From Tolumonas sp008015085 (GTDB taxonomy: Bacteria > Pseudomonadota > Gammaproteobacteria > Enterobacterales > Aeromonadaceae): 64,000 nucleotides of DNA. A program made the position numbers and the translations under genes. The stretch is from contig JAJUJX010000002.1 of assembly GCA_029265125.1 (NCBI GenBank), forward strand, positions 186,001 to 250,000, given 5' to 3'. Numbering within the stretch: position 1 is the first letter of the stretch; each line of letters opens with the position of its first letter. The notes under the pieces were generated by a model, which was given only the letters and a program-made list of their open reading frames with translations, made no database searches and had not been told where the DNA came from. This document shows, in pieces, positions 1-8,090 of this stretch.

Positions 1-1
1 T

Positions 2-340
2 ACAGAGCAAACTATTCACTTCACACCTAAACGGATCATCATTCTGGAAGGGATCTTGCTGCTGAATGATCCGGCTCTGCGTAAATTACTGAATGTCAGC
101 ATTTTCATGGATACACCGCTGGATATTTGTCTGGTTCGCCGTCTGGCGCGTGATGTGCAGGAACGAGGCAGAACTATGGATTCTGTGCTCGAGCAGTATC
201 AGAAAACTGTGCGCCCGATGTTCCTGCAGTTCATTGAACCGTCGAAACAATATGCGGATATCATTATTCCTCGTGGTGGCCGTAACCGTATCGCGATTGA
301 AATGCTGAAATCGCGCATCCGTCATTTATTACTGAGCTGA
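2..340 (+). CDS. udk: uridine kinase, 3' part (5' end outside window)
   Basis: The last ~112 residues of uridine/cytidine kinase, which phosphorylates uridine and cytidine to UMP and CMP in cytosolic pyrimidine salvage. The frame is open from base 2, so the window edge removes the P-loop half. Visible family stretches are ILEGILLLND, DTPLDICLVRRLARD, YQKTVRPMFLQFIEPSK and the closing ADIIIPRGG block before a basic C-terminal helix. The next gene, dcd, starts 19 bases downstream on the same strand and is also a pyrimidine gene, so the two are probably cotranscribed. The identity rests on strong recalled similarity to E. coli Udk; only the truncation limits it. Confidence 0.93.
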   Translation, partial: TEQTIHFTPKRIIILEGILLLNDPALRKLLNVSIFMDTPLDICLVRRLARDVQERGRTMDSVLEQYQKTVRPMFLQFIEPSKQYADIIIPRGGRNRIAIEMLKSRIRHLLLS

Positions 341-359
341 TATTTATTCTGGAGAAAAC

Positions 360-941
360 ATGCGTCTTTGTGATCGCGACATCGAGCAGCACCTTGAAGA
401 TGGTAAAATCGTGATTGAGCCGCGTCCTGACAGCTCGCGTATCAGCGGCGTCAGTGTCGATGTGTTGCTGGGTAATGAGTTTCGTGTTTTTCAGGCTCAT
501 ACCGCACCTTATATTGATCTGAGCGGCCCGAAAGAAGAGGTTTCTGCGGCTATCGATCGGGTCATGAGTGATGAAATCTTTATTGATAATGGTGACGTAT
601 TCATCTTGCATCCGGGTGAGCTTGCCCTTGCGGTAACGCATGAATCGGTCACATTGCCAGACAATATTGTCGGCTGGCTGGATGGCCGTTCATCTCTGGC
701 TCGCTTGGGGTTAATGGTACACGTTACCGCACACCGTATTGATCCGGGCTGGTCTGGCCGCATCGTGCTGGAGTTCTATAATGGCGGACGCTTACCGCTG
801 GCTTTGCGCCCTGGCATGGTGATTGGTGCTCTAAACTTTGAAACTATGTCTGGTTCGGCTGCTCGCCCTTATAACAAACGTACTAATGCGAAATACAAGA
901 GTCAGCAGGGTGCGGTTGCCAGCCGCATTGATCAGGATTAA
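360..941 (+). CDS. dcd: dCTP deaminase
   Basis: Deaminates dCTP to dUTP, feeding dTMP synthesis; a cytosolic homotrimer in the family. The 193-residue length matches the enterobacterial enzyme. Key stretches are the GRSSLARLGLMVHVTAHRID block and the following GRIVLEFYN, which holds the catalytic glutamate, then LALRPGM near the C terminus. The start is the ATG at 360, preceded by a GGAGAAAA ribosome binding site. It follows udk by 19 bases and ends 17 bases before a strong hairpin terminator. Nothing is unusual in it. Confidence 0.96.
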   Translation: MRLCDRDIEQHLEDGKIVIEPRPDSSRISGVSVDVLLGNEFRVFQAHTAPYIDLSGPKEEVSAAIDRVMSDEIFIDNGDVFILHPGELALAVTHESVTLPDNIVGWLDGRSSLARLGLMVHVTAHRIDPGWSGRIVLEFYNGGRLPLALRPGMVIGALNFETMSGSAARPYNKRTNAKYKSQQGAVASRIDQD

Positions 942-958
942 AAGAGCAGGACTAAAAC

Positions 959-987
959 AACAAAGCCCCTTCATGGGGCTTTGTTTT
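959..987. terminator. bidirectional terminator between dcd and the DeoR gene
   Basis: Perfect 11-bp stem AACAAAGCCCC / GGGGCTTTGTT (959-969 and 975-985) with loop TTCAT and a T-rich run on both sides. It lies between convergent dcd and the DeoR-family gene and can serve both. Confidence 0.85.
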
Positions 988-988
988 A

Positions 989-1729
989 TCAGATGATGTG
1001 AACTTCCGTTCCTTGTTGCTTCAGCCATTCGCAGGCATTTTCCGGTATATTTTTGTCAGTAATCACATGTTTAATTAATGACGTAGGCCCAATGGCGGCG
1101 GGATGAATCCGGCCAAATTTACTGGAATCGGTTAATACAAACACTTCCTGATGTTTGTTCAGAATAGTATTAGCAATATCCGCCCGCATCATATTGCGAT
1201 TGGTAAAGCCAGTCTGGATATCAAAACCATCTACGCCGATAAATGCTTTACTAAAATGTACATGCTCGATACACAAACGAGTCAAAGGTCCAACCAGACT
1301 TTCGCTACTGGTTTGATATTGGCCGCCTAAAAGAATGATCTCTGCTTTACTGGCTCTGAGCTGGTGGGCGATATACGAGCTTGATGTGATAATGGTGATA
1401 TCAGAGCGCTCTGCCAGTAATTTTGCCAGCATGACATTAACACTGCCGCCCTCAATCAACACGCAGTCGTCCCGCCCAATAAATGAGCAGGCATAACTGG
1501 CAATGTCCTGTTTTATTTTGCTGTTTGCCCATAAGCGATGCTCTGGATCTTCACTATCCAGCACAGTTGCTGCACCATGAACCCGTTTCAGAAAACCCTG
1601 ATTTTCCAGCTGTGTCAGATCCTGACGGATTGTCACCTCTGAAACACCTAACTGAGCGGATAGATCTGCTACTGTAATTCGACCTACGCTGTTTACCAGT
1701 TCTAAAATAACCGAATGTCTTGGATGCAT
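989..1729 (-). CDS. yciT: DeoR-family transcriptional regulator, YciT-like
   Basis: A 246-residue DeoR-type repressor. Residues ~1-60 form the N-terminal winged helix (VADLSAQLGVSEVTIRQDL is the recognition region, and KRVHGAA is the usual end of that domain). The remainder is the DeoR C-terminal sugar-phosphate sensing domain with IEGGSVNVMLAKLL, ITSSSYIAH and LLGGQYQTSSESLVGPLT. The pattern SSYIAH...VGPLTR...VHFSKAFIGVDG closely resembles E. coli YciT, a regulator with few known targets. The gene is alone on the minus strand, with its terminator shared with dcd. The ~200 bases upstream hold no other gene. The DNA target cannot be told from the sequence. Confidence 0.85.
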   Translation of the reverse strand: MHPRHSVILELVNSVGRITVADLSAQLGVSEVTIRQDLTQLENQGFLKRVHGAATVLDSEDPEHRLWANSKIKQDIASYACSFIGRDDCVLIEGGSVNVMLAKLLAERSDITIITSSSYIAHQLRASKAEIILLGGQYQTSSESLVGPLTRLCIEHVHFSKAFIGVDGFDIQTGFTNRNMMRADIANTILNKHQEVFVLTDSSKFGRIHPAAIGPTSLIKHVITDKNIPENACEWLKQQGTEVHII

Positions 1730-1937
1730 AAAACGCTTCTCGCCACTAAAGATCTCATGATACGAATGACAGTATAGTTATATTATTGATTATGCTGGCA
1801 TCCACTGCTTGTATCTGGAGTTTTATAACTTCAATCGACACAAGCTTATATAAACATTTATTAATTTAAGAAAGGTAGATGTTGGTCAAATAAATCCCTT
1901 ATCTGGTGTGATCAGCTTTGCAGATGCATACAAAATA

Positions 1938-2558
1938 TCAATATGAAATGCCGTATGTTTCATTTGTAAGTGCTGTAAGGAACATTTGCAGCACGCTCAC
2001 TTTCTGTTCGGCAATTAATTTTGCTGCTGGCAATAACAACTGATCTGGCAGTTGCAAGGCTGATTCAAGAACTTTTACGACCGATCCGTGGGTGGTATAG
2101 CGGGTATCACGACCCACCTTAGATAAAGCACGCATAATGCCGACGGCGCCGAGCAGTTCCAGTAAGTCGGCGTCGTGCAACAGAATGGCTTCAGGCGTGG
2201 CCGGGCGGCCATTCGCCACATGCTGCCGGATAGCATCAATAACAGCAGGAATTTTTTCCGCAGGAAAACGCCAGCTAGTCAATAAAGCCGGAATCATTTC
2301 GCAGGCGTAAGCCACATTGTTCCATTTTGACAACGCATCAGGGTCAACAGGCCGGTGACCTTCAAATACACCAAGGTCATGCAACCAGACCGCAGCATGC
2401 AAAATATCATCGTCATATGCCAGATCCGCAGATTGTGCTAATTGCAGTGTCAGTGCGTAGAGGCGGGGCTGATGACTGTATTTATCAGCAGGAAGAGCAT
2501 TTTGCCGGATATAGATTTCAATGGATGTGCGGAAAGAGGGTAATGATGTGCTGAACAT
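1938..2558 (-). CDS. HD-domain phosphohydrolase
   Basis: A 206-residue protein with an HD-fold metal site: HAAVWLHDLG near residue 55 gives the paired His-Asp, and IRQHVANG and LLHDADLLELLG supply later His/Asp ligands. HD proteins hydrolyse phosphomonoesters or phosphodiesters, often of nucleotides; the actual substrate is unknown here. It has no signal peptide or membrane segment, so it is probably cytosolic. It lies downstream of azoR on the same strand, separated by a hairpin terminator at 2559-2593, so it probably has its own transcription or depends on readthrough. I recognise the superfamily, not a named orthologue. Confidence 0.8.
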   Translation of the reverse strand: MFSTSLPSFRTSIEIYIRQNALPADKYSHQPRLYALTLQLAQSADLAYDDDILHAAVWLHDLGVFEGHRPVDPDALSKWNNVAYACEMIPALLTSWRFPAEKIPAVIDAIRQHVANGRPATPEAILLHDADLLELLGAVGIMRALSKVGRDTRYTTHGSVVKVLESALQLPDQLLLPAAKLIAEQKVSVLQMFLTALTNETYGISY

Positions 2559-2593
2559 AAAAATGCTGAGGAAAGAAGGACTTCCCTCAGCAT
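2559..2593 (-). terminator. terminator after azoR
   Basis: Stem ATGCTGAGG / CCTCAGCAT (2563-2571 and 2585-2593) with extra GAA/TTC pairing in the loop. On the minus strand it is followed by a run of T directly before the HD gene, so it ends the azoR transcript. Confidence 0.7.
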
Positions 2594-2601
2594 AACACTA
2601 A

Positions 2602-3207
2602 TTACTGAGCTGCAATAAATGCCTTAATGACATTTGATGCCTCAGATAAACCACGTTCTTGTGACTCAGGCCCCATGTTTAGTGCCTCAGCGTAAGCAAC
2701 GGTAATGTCTTTCAGACCGATGAAACTCAGAACTGCCTGTGCATGAGCCAGCGCCAGATCGGTTGCAGTATTGCGGTGTGCTCCGCCGGTAGTGGTTACC
2801 ACCAGTACTTTTTTACCGGTAAGATGACCTTGCGGGCCGGTTTCTGAATAAGAGAAGGTAATACCGGCTCGGCAAATCATGTCAAACCAGGTTTTCAGCT
2901 GAACCGGGATACCAAAGTTGTACATTGGTACGGCAACCACAACATAGTCGGCTGCTTTAATTTCATCAATTAATTTGAGTGAAAGCTCAGCTGCGGCTTT
3001 CTGGCGTTCGTTCAGTTCACCATTTCCGCCTAAAGCGGCAATGATCTCTCCATCCAGTACTGGCAGGGGGTCTGCAGCCAGATCACGAACGACAATATTG
3101 TCGGCGGGGTGTTTCTGTTTCCATTCCACACTGAAAGTATCCAGTAGTTTTGTGGATTGTGAATAAGCGCCCAGAATGCTTGATTGAATGACTAATACGT
3201 TGCTCAT
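2602..3207 (-). CDS. azoR: FMN-dependent NADH azoreductase
   Basis: A 201-residue flavodoxin-fold quinone/azo reductase that uses NADH for two-electron reduction. Landmarks are the N-terminal phosphate-binding loop (QSSILGAYSQSTKLLD), the FMN loop VPMYNFGIPVQLKTWFD and the TTTGGAHRNTATD loop typical of AzoR. Length matches E. coli AzoR (201). The role is probably detoxification of quinones. It is a monocistron: a terminator follows, and the AT-rich region upstream (3208-3300) contains several copies of TCTATTTT in both orientations that may be regulatory. Confidence 0.92.
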   Translation of the reverse strand: MSNVLVIQSSILGAYSQSTKLLDTFSVEWKQKHPADNIVVRDLAADPLPVLDGEIIAALGGNGELNERQKAAAELSLKLIDEIKAADYVVVAVPMYNFGIPVQLKTWFDMICRAGITFSYSETGPQGHLTGKKVLVVTTTGGAHRNTATDLALAHAQAVLSFIGLKDITVAYAEALNMGPESQERGLSEASNVIKAFIAAQ

Positions 3208-3432
3208 TATTTATACCTCTGTGTCGGCATTATGCGTTGAGATACACTATACGTTCTATTTTTAATAAAAAAATAACAAAAAATAGGCTCTATCTTTCTA
3301 TTTTATCGAAAGGTTTGGGTGGTTGTGTGGCGTGGGGCGGTGATCGTTGGTGGCCGGATCGGGGGGTTATCCACATTTTCTGGGGATAACATTGGAATAA
3401 AGTGGTGAAAACAAGGGAATGTTAAAATTATG

Positions 3433-3476
3433 TGTAACCGGGATCTGTGCTACAAGAGAGATCCCGGATGTGTTAC
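3433..3476 (-). terminator. probable terminator after tyrB
   Basis: Stem CCGGGATCT / AGATCCCGG (3438-3446 and 3459-3467) with outer TGTAA/TTACA pairing overlapping the end of tyrB. The minus-strand tail is only moderately T-rich, so the call is tentative. Confidence 0.5.
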
Positions 3477-3479
3477 ATA

Positions 3480-4676
3480 TTAATCCTGCAACACTGCAGC
3501 CATAGAATTGGCAACGTATTCCACGTTGCGGGTATTCAGGCCAGCAACACACATACGGCCGGTGCGAACCAGATACACTGCAAACTCTTCACGCAGGCGG
3601 TCAACCTGTTCTGGCGTCAGACCGGTATAGCTGAACATGCCGCGCTGCTTGATCATGTAACTGAAATCTTTACCCGGTACTTTAGCTGTCAGAGTCTCAT
3701 ACAATTTTTGACGCATGGCTTTGATGCGATCGCGCATTTCTGCTACTTCTGATTCCCATTTCGAGCGTAATTCTGGTTTAGTCAGCACATCCGTAACAAC
3801 GTAAGCGCCATGACTCGGTGGGCTGGAATAGTTCTTTCTGACGGTTAGTTTTAGCTGGCCGAGCACTCGTTCTGCTTCTTCGGCGGTTGGGCAAATAACG
3901 GATAAACCACCGCAACGTTCACTGTATAAAGACAGGTTTTTTGAGAAAGAGTTACTGACGAAGAAACAAATATCAGCATCAATCAGCATCTGCAGGGCAA
4001 AAACATCTTCATTCAGTGAATCGCCAAAGCCCTGATAAGCAATATCAAGGAATGGGAGCAACTTACGCGCTTTGATGACTGGTAGCAATGCAGCCCATTG
4101 ATCACGGGTTAAATCCACACCTGTTGGATTATGGCAACAAGGGTGCAGTAAGACGATGCTTTGTTCCGGCAGTGATTGGAGGGTTTCCAGCATTGCATCG
4201 AATTTAATGCCACCACTTACTTCATCGTAATAAGGGTATGTGTGCGTCGGGATGCCTGCACCCTGGAAGATGGCGTGGTGGTTGTCCCATGTCGGGTCAC
4301 TGACCCACATTTCGCTCGCCGGGAAATATTTATGCAGAAAATCCGCACCCACTTTCAGTGCTCCAGAGCCGCCCAAAGACTGGATAGATGCAACCCGGCC
4401 TGATGATAATACGGCATTATCTTTGCCAAATAGCAAATGCTGAATGGCAGTACGGTAAGCCGGGGAACCTTCCATTGGCAGGTAGGCGCGAGGGATCACA
4501 GATTGCGCGATATCCGTTTCAGCAAATTGAACAGACGGCAGGACAGGGATATTGCCTGCATCGTCGTAATAAATACCAATACCTAAATTGACTTTCTCTG
4601 CTCGGGGATCTTTTTTAAATGTATCAACCAATGACAGAATTGGATCACCGGCATACATATCAACGTGTTGGAACAT
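3480..4676 (-). CDS. tyrB: aromatic amino acid aminotransferase
   Basis: A PLP aminotransferase that transfers amino groups from aromatic amino acids (and aspartate) to 2-oxoglutarate, the last step in tyrosine and phenylalanine synthesis. Visible residues are the YLPMEGSPAYR substrate region, LLHPCCHNPTG, the PLP lysine in SNSFSKNLSLYSERCGG, and RGMFSYTGL near the end. These match TyrB better than AspC. An in-frame ATG lies 27 bases further upstream, but the ATG at 4676 has GGAG seven bases before it and gives an N terminus (MFQHVDMYAGDPILSL) aligning with E. coli TyrB. That gives 398 residues. It is transcribed alone. Confidence 0.93.
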   Translation of the reverse strand: MFQHVDMYAGDPILSLVDTFKKDPRAEKVNLGIGIYYDDAGNIPVLPSVQFAETDIAQSVIPRAYLPMEGSPAYRTAIQHLLFGKDNAVLSSGRVASIQSLGGSGALKVGADFLHKYFPASEMWVSDPTWDNHHAIFQGAGIPTHTYPYYDEVSGGIKFDAMLETLQSLPEQSIVLLHPCCHNPTGVDLTRDQWAALLPVIKARKLLPFLDIAYQGFGDSLNEDVFALQMLIDADICFFVSNSFSKNLSLYSERCGGLSVICPTAEEAERVLGQLKLTVRKNYSSPPSHGAYVVTDVLTKPELRSKWESEVAEMRDRIKAMRQKLYETLTAKVPGKDFSYMIKQRGMFSYTGLTPEQVDRLREEFAVYLVRTGRMCVAGLNTRNVEYVANSMAAVLQD

Positions 4677-4797
4677 TAAACGACTCCAGATAGGGGTTAT
4701 CACAGAAATGGCGTTATCATAGCATCCTCATAATAAATCCATCAGTTCATATCTCTTTGCCTTTACATAAAAATGCAAACAACTTTCAGGTACAGCA

Positions 4798-6093
4798 ATG
4801 CAAGATTTACCTCCTGTGATTCCGCTTTTTGATGCTATTCAGTATCTGGATGAAGGAAATGCAAATGTTAACCAGCATCTGGCTGCGGTCACCATTAACC
4901 GTGTGAATGATGCAGCTTTAGTTTACGAACATGCTGTTGATTGGCTGTCAGAACAACGTTACAGCGAAAACAATTACAAGACATACCGCAGTGAATTAAC
5001 GACATTTCTGCATTGGTGTTTCGATGTAGAAGGTATTTCGGTAGCGTCAATTGACCGGCGTATGATGAACCGTTATGTCGAATATTGTCTTAATCCGCCA
5101 GTCGATTTGATTGCCTACCGCAATGTAGCGCAGTTTGTTACTGATAAAGAATGGGGTGATCGTAGTCCAAATCCGTTATGGCGCCCGTTTCTTGGCAAGA
5201 AAGAAAACGGTCAGCCATTACCCTATCGGCTCAGTGACAAAGCGCTAAAAACGAAAATGGCTATCTTGTCCTCGTTTTACGGCTATCTGATAAATGAAGA
5301 ATATACTGAGCGCAATGCGGCGATGATGTGGATGAAGCACAGTCGTTTTGCATCACGGCCTGAGAATATCAACCTGCAGGATGATGAAAATATAAAGTCA
5401 TTCAGTGAGTTGCAGTGGTCTTATATTATTTCAGCAGCTGAACGACTGGCAGAAAAAGAGCCGGAATTGCATGAGCGAACCCTGTTTATGGTTAGCCTGA
5501 TGTATAGCTGTTATCTGCGCATTTCTGAAATTGCCGCAAGACCAGGATTTTCACCGGTGATGGGGCAATTCCGGCGTGATGCTCACAGTGGTGTATGGGG
5601 GTTTTTCATTCCTATTAGTAAAGGTGGTAAACGGCGTACAGTGGCATTGTCCAACCAGATGATAGGTGCGCTGAAACGTTACCGGGAATATCTTGGGTTC
5701 AGCGCTTTACCGGCACCGAACGAAAATACACCGTTGTTTATGCGCCATAAGGCGGCCAGTCGGGGGCGGGATGTCGGGCTTCGTAATGCGAACCTTGGGA
5801 TCAGGCAGATCAGAGATGAAATATCAAATCTGATCATGGTAGCAGCTGATCTGGCGGCAGGGGATGGGTTTGAGCAAGATGCGCATGAGATGCGCCAAAT
5901 GACACCTCACAGTATCAGACATACCGGGATCACGCATGATATTAATCTGAATGGCAGGCCGTTATCGCATGTGCAAGCTGATGCAGGACATGACAGTATT
6001 GATACCACATCACAATATTTGCACACTACAAAAACAGAGCGGCACGAGTCAGCAGCGGGAAAATTAATCAACCGGTTGCGGGGCTTAGGGTAA
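4798..6093 (+). CDS. tyrosine recombinase / site-specific integrase
   Basis: A 431-residue phage-type integrase that would cut and join DNA through a covalent tyrosine link. Residues ~35-190 form an N-terminal core-binding (SAM-like) domain; the catalytic domain follows with Arg in CYLRISEI, Lys in SKGGKRR, HSIRHTG (HxxR), His in AGHDSIDTT and the nucleophile in SQYLHTT. All catalytic residues are present, so it looks intact. No excisionase, phage genes, attachment repeats or tRNA lie nearby. It could be a chromosomal XerCD-like enzyme or the remnant of an element. The function is unknown beyond recombination. Confidence 0.85.
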   Translation: MQDLPPVIPLFDAIQYLDEGNANVNQHLAAVTINRVNDAALVYEHAVDWLSEQRYSENNYKTYRSELTTFLHWCFDVEGISVASIDRRMMNRYVEYCLNPPVDLIAYRNVAQFVTDKEWGDRSPNPLWRPFLGKKENGQPLPYRLSDKALKTKMAILSSFYGYLINEEYTERNAAMMWMKHSRFASRPENINLQDDENIKSFSELQWSYIISAAERLAEKEPELHERTLFMVSLMYSCYLRISEIAARPGFSPVMGQFRRDAHSGVWGFFIPISKGGKRRTVALSNQMIGALKRYREYLGFSALPAPNENTPLFMRHKAASRGRDVGLRNANLGIRQIRDEISNLIMVAADLAAGDGFEQDAHEMRQMTPHSIRHTGITHDINLNGRPLSHVQADAGHDSIDTTSQYLHTTKTERHESAAGKLINRLRGLG

Positions 6094-6120
6094 TGCCGAT
6101 AACGCAATTTATCGGCATTA
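6091..6120. terminator. inverted repeat overlapping the integrase stop codon
   Basis: Perfect 10-bp arms TAATGCCGAT / ATCGGCATTA with a 10-base loop, beginning at the TAA stop of the recombinase gene. It lacks a clear T-run, so it may be a weak terminator between convergent genes or a protein-binding site. Confidence 0.45.
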
Positions 6121-6144
6121 AATCAATGGGTTATGGTACTTATC

Positions 6145-6531
6145 TTATTTTTCAGGACACAGTGCATAAACCCGTTTTTTGTCGTCCGGGGTATTGGTTT
6201 CTGAATAGCGAAGAATGGCTAAATTGCAGTCTCTTTCTTGTTTTTCGAGTGAGCTAAGCTGGGATGCTTCGCTGATCTGTGCTCTGGATTGAGGCTTTTG
6301 CTGGGTGTTTGGATTGGCTTGTTGCATGATGTTTCGTCGCAGTTGCTGCTGTTGTGTCTGAGTATTGTGAATTGCAGAGTCCAGCTGAACACTGAGTTCA
6401 TTCATGATGATTTTGTAACTGATCCAGGACGTAAACCCGGATAACACCAGAAATACGGGGACAAATCCCAGTGCGAAGAAAAAACCTTTAGCCATGTAAT
6501 TTGAAGCAGGATCATTAGAAGTCTGTGACAT
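6145..6531 (-). CDS. small membrane-anchored protein of unknown function
   Basis: A 128-residue protein I do not recognise. One hydrophobic segment (about residues 15-40, GFFFALGFVPVFLVLSGF) suggests an inner-membrane anchor. It is followed by a Gln/Asn-rich hydrophilic stretch (TQTQQQQ, QQANPNTQQ) and a C-terminal part with two cysteines (RDCNLAIL and ALCPEK) that could form a disulfide if it is outside the cytoplasm. It stands alone, convergent with the integrase and divergent from mltB. Coding status rests on the intact frame, the start codon and the plausible membrane protein pattern; no function is inferred. Confidence 0.6.
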   Translation of the reverse strand: MSQTSNDPASNYMAKGFFFALGFVPVFLVLSGFTSWISYKIIMNELSVQLDSAIHNTQTQQQQLRRNIMQQANPNTQQKPQSRAQISEASQLSSLEKQERDCNLAILRYSETNTPDDKKRVYALCPEK

Positions 6532-6817
6532 GGTAACCTCAGTGATTAAGCGTTAACCCGCGTGATGCCAGTATGGATGCTAAGTTATAAAGCACTATAA
6601 CACACAATACAAATGATTTCGCATAATGTATATTATGTTAAATTAACTATCAGAAAACTATGTAGCACAGCCTTTCCAAAGCTCCGGGCTTTTTAAATTT
6701 GCTCAATCTCGCTTTAATTGACGTATTTTCAGCGGTAAAGTCTCACTGTTTTAAATTCATCAGCAAACCGGCAATCACGGGACGTTTCTTTAATTTGCCG
6801 GAGATACGGAAGTACCC

Positions 6818-7945
6818 ATGCGCACTACTCTTATTGTTTCTTCTCTGGCCTTGTGTTCTTTGCTGTCGGCCTGCAGCAGCCATGACGCTGAAGTTAGTCA
6901 GCAGTCTCAATCTAATCCGGTCGGCAATGGCTCTGTAACGACGGTTACTCCGCAACCATATAGCCAGTCTGTGATTGCCAGCGGTGATTTCAAAAATAAT
7001 GAAAATGCCCGTCGTTTTATCGATTATATGGTGGCTAAGCACAACTATGATCGTGAACAGCTGGAATATTGGATAAGCCATGCTAAACGTCTTGATTCTG
7101 TGATCCGCCTGATGGATCGTCAGGCGCCAACGACTGGCAAAAAGCCATCAGGTCCGACGGGTGCCTGGCTACGGTATCGCAAACAATTTCTCACACCCGA
7201 CAACATTCAGAACGGTTCCGCCTTCTGGCAGCAACATGCTGAAACATTGGATCGTGCCTATCAGCAATACGGTGTGCCACCGGAAATTATTGTGGGCATT
7301 ATTGGTGTTGAAACCCGTTGGGGGCGCGTGACAGGAAAAACCCGTCTGCTGGATGCACTGGCAACGTTATCGTTTAACTACCCTCGCCGCGCCGAATACT
7401 TCGCTAAAGAACTGGAAACTTTCCTGTTGATGGCGCGAGATGAACACGTTGATGCTCATGAGTTGCGGGGTTCATTTGCCGGTGCCATGGGCTTTTGTCA
7501 GTTTATGCCATCGTCATATAAGCAATACGCGGTTGATTTTAACCATGACGGCCATATCAATTTGTGGGACCCGGAAGATGCGATTGGCAGTGTTGCAAAC
7601 TACTTCCAGGCACATGGCTGGACACCGGATGATGCTGTAGCCATTCGGGGCAATGGGCAGGCGTTAGGTTTCAAATATGGTTTCGAGAACCGTTATCCGG
7701 TACAAAAACTGCTGATGGCGGGTTTACGACCTACTCAGAGCCTTGGAAATCATGCGGAAGCCAGCGTGTTGCGTCTGGATGTCGGTTCAGGTTACGAATA
7801 CTGGTATGGTCTGAGCAATTTTTACACCATTACCCGTTACAATAAGAGCGTTCATTACTCCATGGCTGTCTGGCAGTTGGGTGAGGCAGTGAAAAACTCA
7901 GTGCAGGATGCCGGGATGATCTCTGAGCTGGCAAACAGCAACTAG
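6818..7945 (+). CDS. mltB: membrane-bound lytic murein transglycosylase B
   Basis: An outer-membrane lipoprotein that cleaves the MurNAc-GlcNAc bond of peptidoglycan with formation of 1,6-anhydroMurNAc. The 375-residue product has a lipobox, LLSACSS, with Cys19 as the lipidated residue. The catalytic glutamate is in GIIGVETRWGR, followed by FAGAMGFCQFMPSSY and the DFNHDGHINLWDP loop typical of MltB/Slt35 (the EF-hand-like calcium loop). An SD-like GGAG lies ahead of the ATG at 6818. A strong terminator follows, separating it from the draGT promoter. Confidence 0.93.
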   Translation: MRTTLIVSSLALCSLLSACSSHDAEVSQQSQSNPVGNGSVTTVTPQPYSQSVIASGDFKNNENARRFIDYMVAKHNYDREQLEYWISHAKRLDSVIRLMDRQAPTTGKKPSGPTGAWLRYRKQFLTPDNIQNGSAFWQQHAETLDRAYQQYGVPPEIIVGIIGVETRWGRVTGKTRLLDALATLSFNYPRRAEYFAKELETFLLMARDEHVDAHELRGSFAGAMGFCQFMPSSYKQYAVDFNHDGHINLWDPEDAIGSVANYFQAHGWTPDDAVAIRGNGQALGFKYGFENRYPVQKLLMAGLRPTQSLGNHAEASVLRLDVGSGYEYWYGLSNFYTITRYNKSVHYSMAVWQLGEAVKNSVQDAGMISELANSN

Positions 7946-7978
7946 TTTCCGTCTTATTTTATCTCTCTTTATTCTTCT

Positions 7979-8012
7979 AATATCCCTGGCGAGCCCGCCG
8001 GGGATATTTTTT
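7979..8012 (+). terminator. terminator after mltB
   Basis: Stem AATATCCC / GGGATATT (7979-7986, 8001-8008), extended inside by a wobble and GGC/GCC, followed by seven T. It ends just before the draGT promoter. A near-copy lies at 40250-40276. Confidence 0.85.
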
Positions 8013-8017
8013 TGAAT

Positions 8018-8035
8018 TCTGGCCAGTGTTTTGCT
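8018..8035 (+). promoter_or_regulatory. sigma54 promoter of draGT
   Basis: TGGCCAGTGTTTTGCT has GG at 8021-8022 and GC at 8033-8034, exactly ten bases apart, with the preferred TTTTGC at the -12 side. It sits 56 bases before the draG start codon. No TGT-N10-ACA NifA site is visible in the ~150 bases upstream, unlike the other nif promoters. Confidence 0.7.
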
Positions 8036-8090
8036 TTCAGTTAAGACATGTGCTGATTGTTGTTATTTCCAACCAGAAAGGAGTGTCTGC

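Noticed and set aside
8031..8090. A Cys-rich 20-residue N-terminal extension of DraG from a TTG start
   Set aside because: It lies within the sigma54 promoter, upstream of the likely transcript start; GTG 8091 has a clear AAGGAG.
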